Under the pieces are notes generated by a model. It ran no database searches. It was given only the letters and a program-made list of their open reading frames with translations, and had not been told where the DNA came from. Of a DNA stretch of 64,000 nucleotides, positions 61,470-64,000 are shown in pieces (within the stretch, counting starts at the first letter, position 1; the number at the start of each line of letters is the position of its first letter). The stretch comes from Thiohalorhabdus sp. Cl-TMA. GTDB taxonomy: Bacteria; Pseudomonadota; Gammaproteobacteria; Thiohalorhabdales; Thiohalorhabdaceae. The position numbers and the translations under genes were made by a program. Location: NCBI RefSeq assembly GCF_041821045.1, contig NZ_JBGUAW010000002.1, positions 186,001 through 250,000 of the forward strand, given 5' to 3'.

Positions 61470-62271
61470 AGGGTCCGGGGAGGCCCTCGAGCCTTCGGAG
61501 CTGGGGGTTGAGCTCAGCCCCCAGCGGTTCGAGCAGATGCTTCACCAGCTCTTCGAGAATCTCGAGTCGGACGGCGGCGTGGAGCGCTATGTCGCCGCGC
61601 TCAAGATGAAGAGCGAGCTGTTCGGCCGCCTGCTCGCGCCCGATGCGCTCGCCCAGCTGGACGAGGAGGCGCGGGACACCGTGCTGGAACGGGTGTTCTC
61701 CGCCCGTCGCCGGCTGGCGCCGTTCCTGCGGGAAATGGAGGTTTCCGACTTCCGCGCCCTGGTGAGCGACCTGCTGCACGGCAAGGGGAGTGTGGAGGAG
61801 CGGATGGAGGCCTTCGTGGAGGCCCTGCCCTGCGAGGGAAAGGCGTGCCGCGCGCGGCGCGACCTGGCCGCCGACCTCCTCCATTTCTACGACCCGGCGC
61901 GGTATCCGCTCATGAGCCGTTGGGTCTGGGACGTGAGCACGGATTCGGGGGCCCTGCGGGAGCTGGTTCCGTACAGCGACCAGATCAACCAGCTGCCCAC
62001 CGGAAGCGATCCCGGGGTGTACCTCACCCTGCGCAACTGGGTACGGGAGCAGCTGGAGGCCCAGGCGTTCTATCGGGACCTCGATCTGATGGCCGACCTT
62101 TTGCTGGCCCAGGTGTACGCCCAGTACATCAAGGCCATGGCGGAAGGCATGCTGCGAACGGATTTCGGGTCGAACAGCGAGGACCCCAGCGAGCACGTGC
62201 GCAAGCTGCTGGGGATCGACGAGCAACGGCTCAAGGGGCGGTCCCGCCTCAAGGGCGAGTCCGAGGGCTGA
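61441..62271 (+). CDS. Conserved sHdr-locus protein of unknown function (hyp)
   Basis: A 276-residue protein always found between hdrA and hdrC2 in sHdr loci, where it is usually listed as hypothetical. I see no catalytic or metal-binding signature. It is helical and acidic overall, with a Cys pair in LPCEGKACRARRD and an unusual helix LMADLLLAQVYAQYIKAMAE. The ATG at 61441 is inside hdrA (29-base overlap), which implies coupled translation and a place in or near the complex. It may act in assembly or as a structural subunit. Confidence 0.85.
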   Translation: MAWLRRKQAKGSGEALEPSELGVELSPQRFEQMLHQLFENLESDGGVERYVAALKMKSELFGRLLAPDALAQLDEEARDTVLERVFSARRRLAPFLREMEVSDFRALVSDLLHGKGSVEERMEAFVEALPCEGKACRARRDLAADLLHFYDPARYPLMSRWVWDVSTDSGALRELVPYSDQINQLPTGSDPGVYLTLRNWVREQLEAQAFYRDLDLMADLLLAQVYAQYIKAMAEGMLRTDFGSNSEDPSEHVRKLLGIDEQRLKGRSRLKGESEG

Positions 62272-62338
62272 AGGGGTTACCCGGTTTCGTCGAGCCCACG
62301 GGGCGACGCGCCGGATGAGGCCTGGCTAGGAGTCAGTA

Positions 62339-63058
62339 ATGGCGATTCATGAAAAGTCTCTGATCGATGCCGAAAACATAATGGAGGAGGAGGACCTCAC
62401 CGTTGACGGTGTGGATGTCTCCGGCCATTGGAACACCATGATCCGCCCGCGGTACCTCACGGATTACGATCCGGAGCTCCGCAAGGAGATCGCGGCCATG
62501 CCGCAGGCGGAGAACGTGCACCGGTGCTGGCAGTGCGGCTCCTGCACCAATTCCTGCACCGTGTACGCCCTGAATACCGACTTCAATCCGCGGTATTGGA
62601 TCTACCTGATCAATCTCGGGCTCAAGGACGAGCTCCTCAAGGACAAGGACATCATCTGGCAGTGCGTGTCCTGTAACAAGTGCACCAACATCTGCCCCAA
62701 GGACGTGCGTCCCGAGGGGGTGATGAAGGCCACGGCACACTGGCTGGAGGAGAATGGGTACACCGATACCACCAACTCCACGCTGTTCGACGAGGAGTTC
62801 ACCGAGCAGATCCTCGAGCGCGGTCGCATCGAGGACGGCGAGGTTCTGAAGAATTTCTACAAGAAGAGCAACCAGTCCCTGTTCCAGGAGTGGATCGTGG
62901 AAATGGGCAAGCGCATGGTGAAGCACTTGCCCTTCAGCCACCTCATGCACATGGGGCTTGCTTCGGTGTTCCGGCCGAAGTCCAAGTCCTGGGGCAAGAC
63001 CGGCGAGGTGCTGCGCGAATACATCCGGGAGCAGAAGGAGGCCAGGCAGCATGCCTAA
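62339..63058 (+). CDS. hdrC2: sHdr complex iron-sulfur subunit HdrC2
   Basis: A 239-residue HdrC-like protein with motifs CWQCGSCTNSCTVYALN and CVSCNKCTNICPKDVRP, each binding a [4Fe-4S] cluster, then a helical C-terminus. It is a paralogue of HdrC1. The ATG follows AGGAGTC. Its last 8 bases overlap hdrB2. Confidence 0.94.
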   Translation: MAIHEKSLIDAENIMEEEDLTVDGVDVSGHWNTMIRPRYLTDYDPELRKEIAAMPQAENVHRCWQCGSCTNSCTVYALNTDFNPRYWIYLINLGLKDELLKDKDIIWQCVSCNKCTNICPKDVRPEGVMKATAHWLEENGYTDTTNSTLFDEEFTEQILERGRIEDGEVLKNFYKKSNQSLFQEWIVEMGKRMVKHLPFSHLMHMGLASVFRPKSKSWGKTGEVLREYIREQKEARQHA

Positions 63059-63965
63059 TAAAGTCGCTTACTACCCGGGCTGTGCCCTGGAGGGGTCCGG
63101 CGGTCCCTACGACAAGTCCACCAAGGCCCTGGTGAAGGCCCTCGGTCTGGAGATGGAGGAGGTCTCCGACTGGAGCTGCTGCGGCGCCATGGAGGCCAAG
63201 AACGTCCATCCCATGCTGCAGACCTACATGTCCTCCCGGGTCATGGCCATCGCGGCCGAGCAGCAGGGCTACGACACCGTGATGGCGCCGTGCAACGGCT
63301 GCTACCACAACCTCAAGAAGGCCGAGTACGAGTGCGCCACCGACGAAGAGACCATGGGCACCGTCCAGGATCTCGCCAAGAAGTCGGACGACCCGGTCTA
63401 CAACGGCGACGTGCGTACCGTTCATGCCCTTGAGTGGTTCATGGAGGAGCTGGGCCCCGAGGGCATGAAGGCCAAGATCAAGAAGTCCCTCAACGGCATG
63501 AAGATCGCCAACTACTACGGCTGCATGTACACCCGGCCGCGGCAGATCTTCCCCGAGAAGGACCAGGGACCGGGCAGCGAATCCTCCTACCGGCCCCATT
63601 TCATGGACGACCTGCTGGAGTCCGCCGGCGCCGAGAACGTGGAATACCCCCTGAAGACCGCCTGCTGCGGCGGGGCCCACACGTTGTCCGACGCCGATAC
63701 CTCCACGCAGCTGGTGCTCAACCTTCTGCAGGCCGCGGAGGACGCCGGCGCCGAGGTGATCGCCACCGAGTGCCCCACCTGCCATTCCGGTCTGGAGATG
63801 CACCAGATCCGGGCGGAGAAGGAGTTCGGCATCGAGACCAACGTGAAGATCATCTATTTCACGCAGCTGCTCGGTCTCGCCATGGGGCTCTCGCCGCGCA
63901 AGCTCGGCATCCATGAAAACATCAGCGACTCCATGGATCTGCTCAAGCAAAAAGGCGTCGCGTAG
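63051..63965 (+). CDS. hdrB2: sHdr complex subunit HdrB2
   Basis: A 304-residue HdrB-like protein with two CCG-type motifs: YYPGCALEGSGG with DWSCCGAME and APCNGCYHN, then YYGCMYTRP with TACCGGAH and TECPTCHSG. It starts MPNKVAYYPGC, overlapping hdrC2 by 8 bases, and lacks the long N-terminal extension of HdrB1. It completes the hdrC1-B1-A-hyp-hdrC2-B2 set. Genes for the lipoate-binding protein and its assembly would be expected just beyond the window. Confidence 0.95.
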   Translation: MPNKVAYYPGCALEGSGGPYDKSTKALVKALGLEMEEVSDWSCCGAMEAKNVHPMLQTYMSSRVMAIAAEQQGYDTVMAPCNGCYHNLKKAEYECATDEETMGTVQDLAKKSDDPVYNGDVRTVHALEWFMEELGPEGMKAKIKKSLNGMKIANYYGCMYTRPRQIFPEKDQGPGSESSYRPHFMDDLLESAGAENVEYPLKTACCGGAHTLSDADTSTQLVLNLLQAAEDAGAEVIATECPTCHSGLEMHQIRAEKEFGIETNVKIIYFTQLLGLAMGLSPRKLGIHENISDSMDLLKQKGVA

Positions 63966-64000
63966 GTCCCGGGAATCCGGAAGGCGGGCCGCTCGGGAGC

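Overview
The window is a GC-rich bacterial chromosome segment with short intergenic gaps and many overlapping stop/start codons. It carries a partial Sox system (soxXYZA and soxB), a sulfane-sulfur oxidation (sHdr) locus with rhodanese, TusA and DsrE3, and a cytoplasmic sulfite dehydrogenase (SoeABC). Together with the ruv-ybgC-tol-pal order, this points to a chemolithotrophic sulfur-oxidising gammaproteobacterium, possibly a halophile of the Thiohalorhabdus/Ectothiorhodospiraceae kind. The genus is an inference; no rRNA is present to test it.

Layout. 1-2035: the end of a bifunctional PBP1A and a convergent PBP5-family protein with a degenerate active site. 2036-9975: a di-haem peroxidase behind a Fur-box-like site, a LuxR-hydrolase-LuxR cassette, an outer-membrane phospholipase A (PldA), an unknown exported protein and a lipoprotein. 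10066-17000: an eight-gene Mrp/Mbh-type cation antiporter operon with three NuoL/M/N-type subunits. 17097-18101: a REC-GGDEF protein. 18299-30335: aspS, a lipase-like hydrolase, yebC, ruvCAB, ybgC-tolQRAB-pal-cpoB, moaD and tsaB. 30349-39318: a NYN-domain protein, a MutS2-like ATPase, an aldo/keto reductase, an HDAC-family deacetylase with a TM2 protein, a LysR regulator, an amidotransferase-like protein without catalytic residues, a small acidic protein and a PerM-type permease.

39391-49718 (all minus strand): bepA, then a PhnD-like binding protein, a histidine kinase and an NtrC-type sigma54 response regulator, then soxX-Y-Z-A and soxB. A good sigma54 (-24/-12) element sits just upstream of soxX with a plausible upstream activator palindrome. 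The simplest reading is a local three-component sensor controlling thiosulfate oxidation. No soxCD is seen here, so Sox would leave sulfane sulfur for another pathway.

49818-64000: moaC, a small unknown gene, and moeA whose stop overlaps soeA by one base, followed by soeB and soeC. Then come rhodanese, tusA, dsrE3 and hdrC1-B1-A-hyp-hdrC2-B2. The flow would be: Sox loads sulfane sulfur from thiosulfate in the periplasm; rhodanese/TusA/DsrE3 pass sulfur in the cytoplasm to the sHdr complex, which makes sulfite; SoeABC oxidises sulfite to sulfate; MoaC/MoaD/MoeA contribute to the molybdenum cofactor of SoeA. The window ends just after hdrB2, where lipoate-binding protein genes often follow.

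No rRNA, tRNA, CRISPR, prophage or insertion sequence was recognised.
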